A DNA stretch of 64,000 bases from Sphingomonas sp. HMP6 (GTDB taxonomy: Bacteria > Pseudomonadota > Alphaproteobacteria > Sphingomonadales > Sphingomonadaceae): NCBI RefSeq assembly GCF_013374095.1, contig NZ_AP022672.1:2869501-2933500 (forward strand), written 5' to 3'. The position numbers and the translations under genes are program-made. Of the stretch, positions 36,634-45,070 are shown piece by piece. The notes under the pieces are model-generated. The model was not told where the DNA came from and ran no database searches. It saw only the letters and a list, made by a program, of their open reading frames with translations. Positions within the stretch are counted from its first letter, which is position 1. The number at the start of each line of letters is the position of its first letter.

Positions 36634-37200
36634 ATGGCCTTGCGGGCTGGTGAAGCAGAACTCAGGACGCTGATGATCGGCGGCCTGGCCGGTGAGGCCG
36701 CCGCGCAGCGCGCGCTGCTGCGGGCGCTTGCCCCAGTGCTGCGCGCCTTCTTCGCGCGACGGCTGCGCGGGGCGGAGGATGATGTCGAGGATTTGGTGCA
36801 GGACAGTTTGATCGCCATCCATACGCGGCGTGCGACCTATGACCCGGCGCGGCCGTTCACCGCCTGGGCTTATGCCGTGGCGCGCTACAAGATGATCGAT
36901 CATTTCCGGCGCCGAAAGCAGACCGTGCCGCTCGACGATTTTGCCGACATCCTCTCGGTCGGGAGTTTCGAGGACGCGAGCGGTGCGCAGATGGATGTCG
37001 CCAAACTCCTTGATGCGCTGCCATCCAAACAGGCGCAGGCGATCCGCGCGACAAAGATCGACGGACTGAGCGTGGCGGAGGCGGCGGCGCGCGCCGGGAT
37101 CAGCGAATCTGACGTGAAGATCTCGGTGCATCGCGGGCTGAAGACGCTCGAACGGCGGTTGAGTGACGCGACCCTGGGCGCTGCCCGGCTGGGATCATGA
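36634..37200 (+). CDS. ECF sigma factor, SigF-like
   Basis: A 188-aa sigma-70-family factor with region 2 (DDVEDLVQDSLIAIHTRRATYDP, then RPFTAWAYAVARYKMIDHFR) and region 4 (LPSKQAQAIRATKIDGLSVAEAAARAGISESDVKISVHRG). No region 3, as in ECF factors. Its stop overlaps the start of a DUF1109 (NrsF) gene, the known partner anti-sigma in the SigF system responding to oxidative or metal stress. A second possible start is the ATG at 36673. Confidence 0.9.
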   Translation: MALRAGEAELRTLMIGGLAGEAAAQRALLRALAPVLRAFFARRLRGAEDDVEDLVQDSLIAIHTRRATYDPARPFTAWAYAVARYKMIDHFRRRKQTVPLDDFADILSVGSFEDASGAQMDVAKLLDALPSKQAQAIRATKIDGLSVAEAAARAGISESDVKISVHRGLKTLERRLSDATLGAARLGS

Positions 37201-37850
37201 CGATGCGATCGACCGAAGCCCTGATCGATTCGCTGACCGAACAGGTCGCGCCCGTAGCACCCGGCGCGGTCGGCGGGCGCGTGTTTGCCGCGCTGCTGAT
37301 CGGGGGCGTCGCGACGGCGGTGGCAGTGGCGGCGGGACTCGGGTTGCGGCCCGATCTGTCGCACGCGCTCTATGGCAGCATGATCTGGATAAAATGGGCT
37401 TATACATTGTCGATCGGTTTGCTCGCCGCATCCGGCTTGGCGGTGGTCGCACGGCCAGAGCGGCGCGCCCTGGGCTGGCTGTGGCTTGGGCTGCTGCTGC
37501 CCGTCGCCCTACTTGCCGCGCTCGCCCTTGGGCAGTTGATGGCAACCCCGCGCTACGGCTGGCCGTCGCTCTGGTTCGGCCATAGCTGGCAGCGCTGCTC
37601 GCTTTCGGTCGTGCTGCTCGCGCTACCGATCTTCGCCGCGCTCCTCCGAGCGCTGCACAGCCTCGCGCCGACGCGGCTCCGCTTGGCGGGCGCGATGGCC
37701 GGGCTGGCGGCGGGCGGCATAGCGGCGACGCTCTATGGCTTCCATTGCCCCGAAACTGCGGCACCCTTCGTGCTTACGTGGTATTCGCTGGGGATTGTAG
37801 TCGCGATGGCGCTCGGCGCTGTGGTGGGTCCGCGCGCCCTGCGCTGGTAG
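37197..37850 (+). CDS. NrsF-type anti-sigma factor (DUF1109)
   Basis: A 217-aa integral membrane protein with six hydrophobic segments (for example FAALLIGGVATAVAVAAGLG and WLWLGLLLPVALLAALAL). Two Cys residues in the membrane/periplasmic part (WQRCSLSV and GFHCPET) correspond to those used as the sensor pair in Caulobacter NrsF. It would hold the sigma factor at the membrane until stress releases it. The ATG overlaps the sigma stop by 4 bases. Confidence 0.87.
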   Translation: MTMRSTEALIDSLTEQVAPVAPGAVGGRVFAALLIGGVATAVAVAAGLGLRPDLSHALYGSMIWIKWAYTLSIGLLAASGLAVVARPERRALGWLWLGLLLPVALLAALALGQLMATPRYGWPSLWFGHSWQRCSLSVVLLALPIFAALLRALHSLAPTRLRLAGAMAGLAAGGIAATLYGFHCPETAAPFVLTWYSLGIVVAMALGAVVGPRALRW

Positions 37851-37911
37851 CGGAGCGGAGCGCAGGCTGCACGGCTTCTGCGGGCTGAACACCAGCGGGC
37901 CGAGGTGCAGC

Positions 37912-38122
37912 TCAATCGGTACTTACGGCGTATCTCCGTCGGGTATCGGCCAGCGAACGGCGCGCTTCTTCCACGGCCAGTTCCTCGGTTCGGAACAGCA
38001 AATGATCCATCACCGCCGCCAGATGTGCGCGCATCGCCAACCGCGCCGCATTCGCGTCACCGGCGCGCAACGCTTGCAGGATCGACGCATGTTCCTCGAC
38101 GACAGGGCGCACCTTGGCATCG
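37912..38122 (-). pseudogene. 3' fragment of a GntR-family (FCD domain) regulator
   Basis: About 70 codons on the minus strand encode the end of an FCD ligand-binding domain: VRPVVEEHASILQALRAGDANAARLAMRAHL. The DNA-binding half and most of the ligand domain are missing; the frame stays open to about 38122, where homology switches to the transporter fragment on the other strand. In intact loci the hexuronate regulator (ExuR/UxuR type) lies divergent from exuT, which fits a deletion that removed both gene starts. Confidence 0.7.
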
Positions 38123-38831
38123 CAGCCCGGCCGATCATCCGGCTCTCAGCGATGCCGAGCGCGTCGCGATCACCGCGGCGCGCGACGAGGATGTCGATGC
38201 CAAGCCCACGACGCGGCGCGATCTGCTCAAGAGTCGCGCCTTCTGGGGCATTGCGGTCCCGCGTTTTCTGGCCGAGCCGGCATGGCAGACCTTCAATTTC
38301 TTCATCCCGCTCTATCTGGTTTCGGTCTGGCAGCTCGGTTTGAAGAGCATCGCTCTCTGGGCGTGGATGCCGTTCCTCGCCGCCGATTTCGGGAGTCTGG
38401 CAGCGGGGGTCTTGCCACGCTGGCTGATGAAGCGCGGCGTGCCGCTGGTTGCCTCGCGCAAGATCACGATGACGGTCGGCGCGCTGTGTATGATCGGCCC
38501 GGCGTGCATCGGGCTGGCGACATCGCCCGCCATCGCAATCCTGTTGTTCTGCGTCGGCGGCTTTGCGCATCAGATGCTGAGCGGCGCGCTGATCACGCTG
38601 TGCGCCGACATGTTCGACAGCCGCACGGTCGGCACGGCGAGCGGCATGGCGGGGACTTCGGCGTGGGTCGGCGGGATGCTGTTCACGCTGCTGATCGGCC
38701 AAAGCGCGGACGCCTTTGGCTATGACCCGTTGTTCGCCGCGCTGGCGGTGCTTGATATTTTGGCGGCGGCGGTGTTGTGGAGCTTGCTGCGCTCCCGCCC
38801 GCGCACGCCTGTGACGCTTCGGGAAGGCTGA
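38123..38831 (+). pseudogene. 3' half of an ExuT-like MFS hexuronate transporter
   Basis: From about ADHPALSDAERVAI the plus strand encodes the second half of an MFS transporter of the anion:cation symporter group (RAFWGIAVPRFLAEPAWQTF, GGFAHQMLSGALITLCADMF, SGMAGTSAWVGGMLFT), about 235 residues with six membrane segments. The first half is missing. An open frame does run upstream to 37905, but that part is merely the antisense of the regulator fragment. The adjoining uxuA points to hexuronate uptake as the former role. Confidence 0.75.
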
Positions 38832-38841
38832 TACCGTGTTG

Positions 38842-40011
38842 ATGACTCAAACGATGCGCTGGTTCGGGCCGAGCGATCCGGTGCGGCTGCGCGATATTCG
38901 CCAGGCAGGGGCAAGCGGCATCGTGACCGCGCTGCACGAAGTGCCGAACGGCGCGGTGTGGGAGCACGGCGCGATCGCCGCGCGGAAAGCGATGATCGAG
39001 GCCGCCGGGCTCGACTGGCGCGTGGTAGAAAGCTTGCCGGTGGAAGAGGGGATCAAGACCCGGTCGCACGAGTGGGACCGGCTGATCGATGATTATTGCC
39101 AGAGCCTGACCAATCTCGCGGCGTGCGGGATCGACGTCGTAACCTACAATTTCATGCCGCTGCTCGATTGGACGCGGACCGATCTCGCGTGGGAATTGCC
39201 CGACGGCGCGCGCGCGCTACGCTTCGAGCCGGTGGCGGTCGCCGCGTACGACCTCTTTATCCTGCAGCGCCCGGGTGCGCGCGATGCGTATGCCGACGCG
39301 CTGCAAGAAGCCGCCACGGCACGCTATGCCGCAATGGACGATGCCGCGCGCGCTATGCTCGAGCGGACGATCATCGCGGGGCTGCCGGGCAGCGAGGAGG
39401 GGTTCACCTCGGCCGAATTTCTGCGCGCGGTGGATACCTATGCCAAGATCGACGCCGCCCAATTACGCGACAATCATGTCGCCTTTCTCGAAGCAGTCTG
39501 CCCGCTCGCCGACGAGCTCGGCATCCGCTTGGTCGTCCACCCCGACGATCCGCCGTTCCCGATCTTCGGCTTGCCGCGCGTCGTCAGCACCGAAGCCGAT
39601 GTCGCCGACCTGTTCGCGCGCGTGCCGAACCGCTCGAACGGGCTGTGCCTGTGCACCGGATCGTTCGGCGTGCGTGCGGACAATGATCTGCCCGGCATGG
39701 TCGATCGGCTCGGCGACCGCATCGGCTTCCTGCATCTGCGCTCGGTCCAGCGCGAGCCGGATGGCGCGTTTCACGAGGCGGCGCATCTCGAGGGCGATGC
39801 CGGCATGGCAGCGGTGGTCGCGGCGGTGCATCGCCTGTCGGTGCGCGAGCAACGCAGCATCCCGATGCGGCCGGATCACGGGCATCAAATGCTCGACGAT
39901 CTCGGGCGCACCGTGAACCCTGGCTATTCGCTGCTGGGGCGGATGCGCGGGCTGGCTGAGCTCCGTGGCCTCGAACGGGGTATTGCCTTTGCCGCAGGGC
40001 ATTTGGCCTGA
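38842..40011 (+). CDS. uxuA: Mannonate dehydratase
   Basis: A 389-aa enzyme of normal length that converts D-mannonate to 2-keto-3-deoxygluconate in glucuronate breakdown. It begins TQTMRWFGPSDPVRLRDIRQ and shows ASGIVTALHEVPNGAVW, VHPDDPPFPIFGLPRVVS and LCLCTGSFGVRADNDLPGM with metal-ligand His, Cys and Asp positions, then MRPDHGHQMLDD. The ATG at 38842 matches family N-termini; a GTG at 38836 has better ribosome-site spacing. Its regulator and transporter neighbours are broken. Confidence 0.94.
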   Translation: MTQTMRWFGPSDPVRLRDIRQAGASGIVTALHEVPNGAVWEHGAIAARKAMIEAAGLDWRVVESLPVEEGIKTRSHEWDRLIDDYCQSLTNLAACGIDVVTYNFMPLLDWTRTDLAWELPDGARALRFEPVAVAAYDLFILQRPGARDAYADALQEAATARYAAMDDAARAMLERTIIAGLPGSEEGFTSAEFLRAVDTYAKIDAAQLRDNHVAFLEAVCPLADELGIRLVVHPDDPPFPIFGLPRVVSTEADVADLFARVPNRSNGLCLCTGSFGVRADNDLPGMVDRLGDRIGFLHLRSVQREPDGAFHEAAHLEGDAGMAAVVAAVHRLSVREQRSIPMRPDHGHQMLDDLGRTVNPGYSLLGRMRGLAELRGLERGIAFAAGHLA

Positions 40012-40133
40012 CCCGACCGAATTGCGTGATCGGCTGGAACGGGCGGCGTAGTCCGCTCTGGCGGTGCGACGCACTGCGCGATCGGCTTCGGAAACCTCAG
40101 CTCAAATTACGGATAACCCACTAAATATTTACT

Positions 40134-40153
40134 TGGCTGGATGCCCCGTGAGG
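40134..40153. repeat. attL, 20-bp direct repeat of the tRNA-Gln 3' end
   Basis: TGGCTGGATGCCCCGTGAGG is identical to 53426-53445. It duplicates the CCA end and part of the acceptor/T arm of tRNA-Gln plus 4 bases beyond. It marks the far end of the island, 122 bases after uxuA. Confidence 0.92.
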
Positions 40154-40208
40154 GCATACGCAAGATAAGGATTACAGAGACTTACGCAGGCTAACTGGAA
40201 GCACTGCT

Positions 40209-40376
40209 ATGGTAAACCCCCTTCGCGACCGTTCCGGATTGGCTAACCTTTTCGACCCTTCACCGGGGCTGAAAAGCGAAACGCTCGACCCGGCGGCAAC
40301 CGGATCGAGCGCATCAATCCCCGACCTGGCGGATGGGTTCGAATTGCATACCACTAGCGGCGGGGTGGCGCAATGA
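40209..40376 (+). CDS. Small hypothetical protein, overlaps primase start
   Basis: A 55-codon frame from ATG 40209 (GGAAG a few bases upstream) beginning MVNPLRDRSGLANLFD and ending in TGA 40374-40376, which overlaps the primase ATG (ATGA). The overlap matches the coupling style of the other island genes and supports it being real. No family recognised; it could be a leader or regulatory peptide for the primase. Confidence 0.4.
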   Translation: MVNPLRDRSGLANLFDPSPGLKSETLDPAATGSSASIPDLADGFELHTTSGGVAQ

Positions 40377-42394
40377 ACGCGATCCCCGCGCGGCGCGAGT
40401 TCGCGCTCCCCGACCCTTGGCGCATCCCCCTCGACCTGGGCTTTTCGGTATTCCCGGTGCCGCACGCGAGCAAGCAACCCGTCATCAAGTGGAAAGCATA
40501 CCAGACGGCGCGCCCGACTCCCGAAGCTGTGGCGGGCTGGGCCTCTAAGCAAAGCAATGTCGGTATCGCCACCGGGGCGGTGTCGGGCTTGTTCGTCCTC
40601 GATCTGGACAGCGACGAAGCGGTTGCCGAGGCGACGCGGCGCGGCTTGCCGGACACAATCTCGGTTCGCACCGGCAAGGGGCGGCACGTCTATTTCGCGC
40701 ACCCCGGCGGGACGATCGGCAACCGGGCGGGCATTTTTCCCGGCGCTGATATCCGTGGCGACGGTGGCTATGTCGTGGCGGCGGGTTCGACGCACCCAAG
40801 CGGGTCGCTCTATGCATGGGAGAATCCTCCCGGCCTGTTCGATCTGGCCGCCGCCCCTGATTGGTTGCTCGCCATGCTCCGCGAGCCTAGCTTGCTGGCG
40901 ATCGAGGCGGGCAAGGTACGCGCTGCACCGCGCGGCGCGCGTAACGATCAACTCAACAAGTCGGCATTCCGCATCGGACAGGACGTTTCGGCGGGCAAGG
41001 TTGATCCGGACGCAGCGCGATCGGCGCTTGCGGCCGCAGCGAACGACGCTGGCCTAGAGCCGTTTGAAATCGCGCGGACGCTCGATAGCGGCATGACGGC
41101 GGGCAAGAGCAATCCCAGCCGCAACGGGCCGAGCGAGGATGATATCGCGCTCGCCTTCACAGCGCGGCACGGTAACACCCTCCGGTTCGATCACGACGCG
41201 GGGCGGTGGTTCGTATGGGATGGCGCGCGCTGGCAACCGAATAACGATCACCTTGCTTTCACCTATGCGCGCCACGAAGCGCGGCAACGCGGCGCACCGG
41301 GCAAGGCCAATTTTGCGGCGGGTGTAGAGCGGTTTGCTCGCGCCGATCGTGCGCACGCCGTCACCGCGGCACTATGGGATGCCGACCCGATGTTGCTGGG
41401 CACCCCCGGTGGCACCGTCGATCTGCGCACGGGCGATTTCTTTCCCGCTCGCCCGGATGATTACATCACGAAGCTGGCAGGATGCACACCCGAACATGGC
41501 GAGCCTACGCGGTGGCTCCAGTTTCTGAATGAGGCACTGGAGGGCGATCAGGACGCCATCCGGTTCCTTCGCTTGTGGACCGGATACTGCCTCACTGGCG
41601 ACACGCGCGAACATGCGCTGATCTTTCTTCACGGGCTGGCGGGGACGGGTAAGAGCGTGTTCCTCAACACGCTTGCGGCGATCCTTGGCGACTATGCCGT
41701 CACGGCGGCAATGGACACCTTCACCTCCTCAAAGTTCGATCGGCACTCAACCGAGCTGGCGATGTTGCACGGCGCGCGTTTGGTAACGGCAAGCGAAACC
41801 GAGGAAGGCCGATCGTGGGCAGAAGCTAAGATTAAGCAGATGACCGGCGGCGATCCGATCACGGCGCGCTTTATGCGGCAGGACAATTTCACGTTCCGAC
41901 CGCAATTCAAGCTGACAATCGTGGGCAATCACGCGCCCCGCCTCGCTAATCCCGACGATGCCATGCGGCGACGGTTCAACATTCTCGGTTTCAACGTAAA
42001 GCCCGCCGCCCCGGATTTGCAGCTCGAACACAAGCTAAAGGCGGAACACGGGCGCATTCTCGCCTGGGCAATCGCCGGGTGTCGTGAGTGGCAAACGAGC
42101 GGCCTAGTGCGCCCCGCCGCAGTGACCGACGCAACGACCGAGTATTTCGCGGGCGAGGATTTGATGGGGCAATGGCTTGCCGAGCGGTGCGAGATCAGGC
42201 GCGGCGCGTTCGAGCTTCCCGCCAAGCTCTACACCGACTGGCGGAAATACGCCGACGAGCATGGCGAAGACCCCGGCACGGCGATCGGGTTCGGTAAGAA
42301 GATGAGCAAGCGAGGACTGGCCTCAAAGGTCGCCAATGGCATCCGCGCCCACCAAGGCGTCGCGCTGAAAGCGGGGCCGTACGATGTCGATTGA
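40373..42394 (+). CDS. Phage/satellite primase-helicase (prim-pol plus D5/SF3 helicase)
   Basis: A 673-aa fusion. The N-terminal ~200 residues form a bifunctional primase-polymerase domain (GFSVFPVPHASKQPVIKWK; catalytic acids in FVLDLDSDEA; KGRHVYFAHPGG). A D5 N-terminal region follows (WFVWDGARWQPN), then an SF3 helicase with Walker A HGLAGTGKSVFLNTLA and downstream TIVGNHAPRLANPDDAMRRR. Such proteins initiate and drive replication of P4-like satellites and phages. It is the only replication gene in the island, so it probably acts on an island origin nearby. Confidence 0.93.
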   Translation: MNAIPARREFALPDPWRIPLDLGFSVFPVPHASKQPVIKWKAYQTARPTPEAVAGWASKQSNVGIATGAVSGLFVLDLDSDEAVAEATRRGLPDTISVRTGKGRHVYFAHPGGTIGNRAGIFPGADIRGDGGYVVAAGSTHPSGSLYAWENPPGLFDLAAAPDWLLAMLREPSLLAIEAGKVRAAPRGARNDQLNKSAFRIGQDVSAGKVDPDAARSALAAAANDAGLEPFEIARTLDSGMTAGKSNPSRNGPSEDDIALAFTARHGNTLRFDHDAGRWFVWDGARWQPNNDHLAFTYARHEARQRGAPGKANFAAGVERFARADRAHAVTAALWDADPMLLGTPGGTVDLRTGDFFPARPDDYITKLAGCTPEHGEPTRWLQFLNEALEGDQDAIRFLRLWTGYCLTGDTREHALIFLHGLAGTGKSVFLNTLAAILGDYAVTAAMDTFTSSKFDRHSTELAMLHGARLVTASETEEGRSWAEAKIKQMTGGDPITARFMRQDNFTFRPQFKLTIVGNHAPRLANPDDAMRRRFNILGFNVKPAAPDLQLEHKLKAEHGRILAWAIAGCREWQTSGLVRPAAVTDATTEYFAGEDLMGQWLAERCEIRRGAFELPAKLYTDWRKYADEHGEDPGTAIGFGKKMSKRGLASKVANGIRAHQGVALKAGPYDVD

Positions 42395-42409
42395 GGCCAA
42401 TTTAGAACA

Positions 42410-42503
42410 GCTAGAACGGATAGAACGGATAATCTGCTTTGGTATCACGTGCGCGCGGGCGGGTGTGAGGCGAAACGGAAACACCCGTTCTATCCGTTCT
42501 AGC
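42410..42503. repeat. 19-bp inverted repeat with TAGAACGGA iterons; possible replication origin or control site
   Basis: 42410-42428 (GCTAGAACGGATAGAACGG) is perfectly complementary to 42485-42503. Each arm contains two copies of a 9-base unit, TAGAACGGA. It sits in the only sizeable non-coding gap after the primase gene. Tandem short units beside a primase are typical of satellite origins such as that of P4; a hairpin terminator is the alternative, though no T run follows. Confidence 0.6.
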
Positions 42504-42520
42504 CGTGCTGGCGGTGCCGA

Positions 42521-42673
42521 ATGAGCGCCGCCCCCCGGCTTGCCGAGATCGCCCGCCGATTAGGGCAGCTCCGCCCCGACTGGAGCAATCCCGAACGCTA
42601 CTTTGAAAACCGAAGCGAGCTTGAGCGCGACATGCGCCGCCTCGCCAAGCAACTGGAACGCGAGCATGGCTGA
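42521..42673 (+). CDS. Small hypothetical protein
   Basis: A 50-aa, highly charged, probably helical protein (ARRLGQLRPDWSNPERYFEN; SELERDMRRLAKQLERE). It overlaps the next gene by 8 bases. The pattern of an N-terminal short helix and a charged coil is common for small phage proteins placed before HNH/terminase genes. Function unknown. Confidence 0.5.
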   Translation: MSAAPRLAEIARRLGQLRPDWSNPERYFENRSELERDMRRLAKQLEREHG

Positions 42674-42875
42674 TCTGATCGAGACAATCGAAGCGATGGC
42701 ACCCGCGCAACGTGAGGGCGCGCTGATCGTGCTGGACGCGCTAAGCCGTCCACTGACCGCACGGGAGATTGAGAGCATCCTCAAGGCGAGCCGTGTCACG
42801 CGGTCGCGTGCCGTGATCCTCGCTAGCGTCCTCAAGGGATGGCACGTCCTCGCCATGATGGGGCCGGAGCAATGA
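42666..42875 (+). CDS. Small protein with possible helix-turn-helix
   Basis: A 69-aa protein. The middle segment LTAREIESILKASRVTRSRA followed by VILASVLKGWHVLAM looks like a short winged-helix or helix-turn-helix region. It overlaps the HNH gene by 4 bases (ATGA). It could bind DNA, for instance as a small-terminase substitute or regulator, but there is no sequence proof. Confidence 0.5.
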   Translation: MADLIETIEAMAPAQREGALIVLDALSRPLTAREIESILKASRVTRSRAVILASVLKGWHVLAMMGPEQ

Positions 42876-43273
42876 GCGCGTACCCATACAACACCGCACG
42901 GTGGAAGCGCCTGCGTCTCGCACACTTGGCAATCGAGCCGCTGTGTCGTGGCTGCGCACCGCATCGCATCACGCCCGCGAACACCGTCGATCACGTTGTG
43001 CCGATGAGCGACGGCGGGCCTGCGTTCCCTTCGCATGATGGCCTCGCAAGCTACTGTCCACCCTGCCACGGCGCAAAGACAGCACGGGGAAGCGAGGCAG
43101 GGGCGATCCGATCGAGCAAGCCGCGCAAGGGGTGCGATGCCGATGGCAACCCGCTCGATGCTGCGCATCCTTGGGGAAATCTCTCAGGACTGACAGACAG
43201 GGGACCGACGCCCACCCTTCGAAATCAGTTAGTTTACAAACGTAGTCAGTCTGGAGGCCGTGATGGGCGCTAG
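42872..43273 (+). CDS. HNH endonuclease
   Basis: A 133-aa protein with a zinc-ribbon HNH fold: LCRGCAPH, the HNH core VDHVVPMSDGG and YCPPCHGAKTARG. Phage HNH proteins next to the large terminase assist DNA cleavage during packaging in HK97-like systems. The start at 42872 is coupled to the previous gene (ATGA), and its end overlaps the terminase start. Confidence 0.88.
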   Translation: MSAYPYNTARWKRLRLAHLAIEPLCRGCAPHRITPANTVDHVVPMSDGGPAFPSHDGLASYCPPCHGAKTARGSEAGAIRSSKPRKGCDADGNPLDAAHPWGNLSGLTDRGPTPTLRNQLVYKRSQSGGRDGR

Positions 43274-44846
43274 GGGACCCGGTGCGGCACGCCTGAAAGC
43301 CGTGGCAGCAAGTGCACCCGCCATGGCGTCACACCCTTGGGAAACGGCTGGAATGCCCGCTGCTGACCGGATGCTGGCGTTCCTCGGTACGTTGCCGATC
43401 GTGTCCGGCCTTAAGGCTGGCGAGCGCATGGAAGTGATCGACTTCCAAGAACAATTCGTGCGGGGCGTGTATGCCGAAACCGAGGGCGAGCGGATCGTGC
43501 GTTTGGCGGGTCTGTCGGTCGCACGCGGCAACGGCAAGTCGGGCCTGCTGGCGGGTTTGTCGCTTGGGCACCTGCTGGGGCCGATGCTGGAACCCTACGG
43601 GGAATGTTACGCGGCGGCGCTCGATCGCGAACAGGCGAGCGTGCTTTACCGGATGACGTGCGCCTACATCTACGCCGTCCCCTGGATGGCGGCACGGGTG
43701 AACATCCGCGATCAGTTCAAAGAGATCACCGACCACGAAAGCAACTCGATCTGGCGGGCGCTCACGTCCGACGCGCGCAAGGCGCATGGCCTGGCACCAT
43801 CATTCTGGATCGCGGACGAGGTGGCGCAATGGCGCTCGCGCGAGCTGTGGGACAATCTGCGCACCGGCATGGCGAAACGGCGGCAGGCGCTTGGCGTGAC
43901 CATCTCGACGCAGGCGGCGGACGATCATCATTTCTGGAGTGAGATGCTCGACGCAGAACCCGCCGCCTCGGTCTATATTCAGCTCCACGCGGCACCGAAG
44001 GATTGCGCGCTCGACGATCGCGAAGCGTGGGGCTTGGCGAACCCGGCGCTGGGCAAGTTCCTCAACGAAACCGACTTCGCCGACGCGGCGGCAATGGCGA
44101 AGCGCTCGCCATCGTTCGAACCGGCGTTCCGGTTGCTCAACCTCAACCAGCGCGTCGCGGCAGAGGGGAGGTTCCTCAACGCGGCGGATTGGGAGGCCAA
44201 TGCCGAGCCGTTCGACGTTACCGAGCTGGAGGGGCAGCGCTGCTACGGGGGATTGGACCTTTCCAGCACGCGCGACCTTACCGCCTTGGCGCTGTATTTC
44301 CCGGATTCGGGCAAGCTGCTGGCGTGGCATTTCGTGCCGGTGGACACGATCGGCGAACGTGTCGAACGCGACCGGGTGCCTTACGATCGCTGGGCAGAGG
44401 ACGGGTGGATCGAGACGACGGTCGGGAGGGCAACCGATCGCGTCGCCATCGCCCACCAGCTTGCCGACATTCGCGGGCGCTACGACGTGCAGGGCATCGC
44501 GTTCGATCGCTGGCGCTTCGAGGATCTGGGCAAGCTGCTATCCGACGAAGGAATCGACTTGCCGCTGTCCGAGTTCGTGCCGGGGTTCCGGTCCTATGCG
44601 GCGGCGGTGGACGCTTTCGAGCGCGCGGTGCTGGAGCGCAAGATGCTGCACAACGGCTCGCCAATCCTGAAATGGCAGGCTGGCAATGTCGTGATTGAGA
44701 TGGATGCAGCCGGAAACAGAAAGCCCTCAAAAGCGAAGTCGATCGACCGAATCGACGGTATTGTCAGTGCGATCATGGCGACCGGGCTGGCAGCTACCGA
44801 CGAAGGGCCGAAGGTGTATCGGGGGGCAGGGCTGGCTTGGGTTTAG
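43263..44846 (+). CDS. Terminase large subunit, HK97 type
   Basis: A 527-aa packaging motor. ATPase part: Walker A-like SVARGNGKSGLLAGLSLG, then FWIADEVAQWRSRELWDNLR (Walker B) and a coupling motif in LGVTISTQAADDHHF. Nuclease part: RCYGGLDLSSTRDLTALALYF and a final DRIDGIVSAIMATGLA acidic site. It pumps DNA into proheads and cuts it. Upstream sits the HNH gene rather than a recognisable small terminase. Starts at ATG 43263 (an adjacent GTG at 43260 is also possible). Confidence 0.93.
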   Translation: MGARGPGAARLKAVAASAPAMASHPWETAGMPAADRMLAFLGTLPIVSGLKAGERMEVIDFQEQFVRGVYAETEGERIVRLAGLSVARGNGKSGLLAGLSLGHLLGPMLEPYGECYAAALDREQASVLYRMTCAYIYAVPWMAARVNIRDQFKEITDHESNSIWRALTSDARKAHGLAPSFWIADEVAQWRSRELWDNLRTGMAKRRQALGVTISTQAADDHHFWSEMLDAEPAASVYIQLHAAPKDCALDDREAWGLANPALGKFLNETDFADAAAMAKRSPSFEPAFRLLNLNQRVAAEGRFLNAADWEANAEPFDVTELEGQRCYGGLDLSSTRDLTALALYFPDSGKLLAWHFVPVDTIGERVERDRVPYDRWAEDGWIETTVGRATDRVAIAHQLADIRGRYDVQGIAFDRWRFEDLGKLLSDEGIDLPLSEFVPGFRSYAAAVDAFERAVLERKMLHNGSPILKWQAGNVVIEMDAAGNRKPSKAKSIDRIDGIVSAIMATGLAATDEGPKVYRGAGLAWV

Positions 44847-45070
44847 ACGACGGTCGGCATAGCATCCTTCATTGCGGCGTTAGGCAATAGAACCCGCACG
44901 CGCACAATGCCGTCGCCGTTAACGAAATACTCTACATCGCGGACTTTATCAGAGACACCGCTAGGTTGGCGGATACATTCGCCAATACGCGGGACGGCAG
45001 GAAAGTCGAAATCATCCCATTCCGCTCCGTTATCAAAAGAAGAGCCTAAAAACACTGTAACCGTAATCAT
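44843..45070 (-). CDS. Hypothetical protein in the RHH unit
   Basis: A 75-aa acidic protein (VFLGSSFDNGAEWDDFDFPA; VRDVEYFVNGDGIVRVRVLL) on the opposite strand to the rest of the island. Its ATG overlaps the RHH gene stop (ATGA), so the two are translated together, and its stop overlaps the terminase stop from the other direction. Family unknown. A toxin or accessory role beside the RHH protein is possible but unproven. Confidence 0.6.
   Translation of the reverse strand: MITVTVFLGSSFDNGAEWDDFDFPAVPRIGECIRQPSGVSDKVRDVEYFVNGDGIVRVRVLLPNAAMKDAMPTVV

Noticed and set aside
37905..38831. A 308-codon open frame crossing the regulator/transporter junction
   Set aside because: The first ~75 codons are the antisense of the FCD regulator fragment; only the rest is transporter-like, and no ribosome site or family N-terminus is present. 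Treated as two gene fragments joined by deletion.
42410..42503. The iteron-like repeat as a CRISPR array
   Set aside because: Only two short units per arm, arranged as an inverted repeat, without spacers or cas genes.
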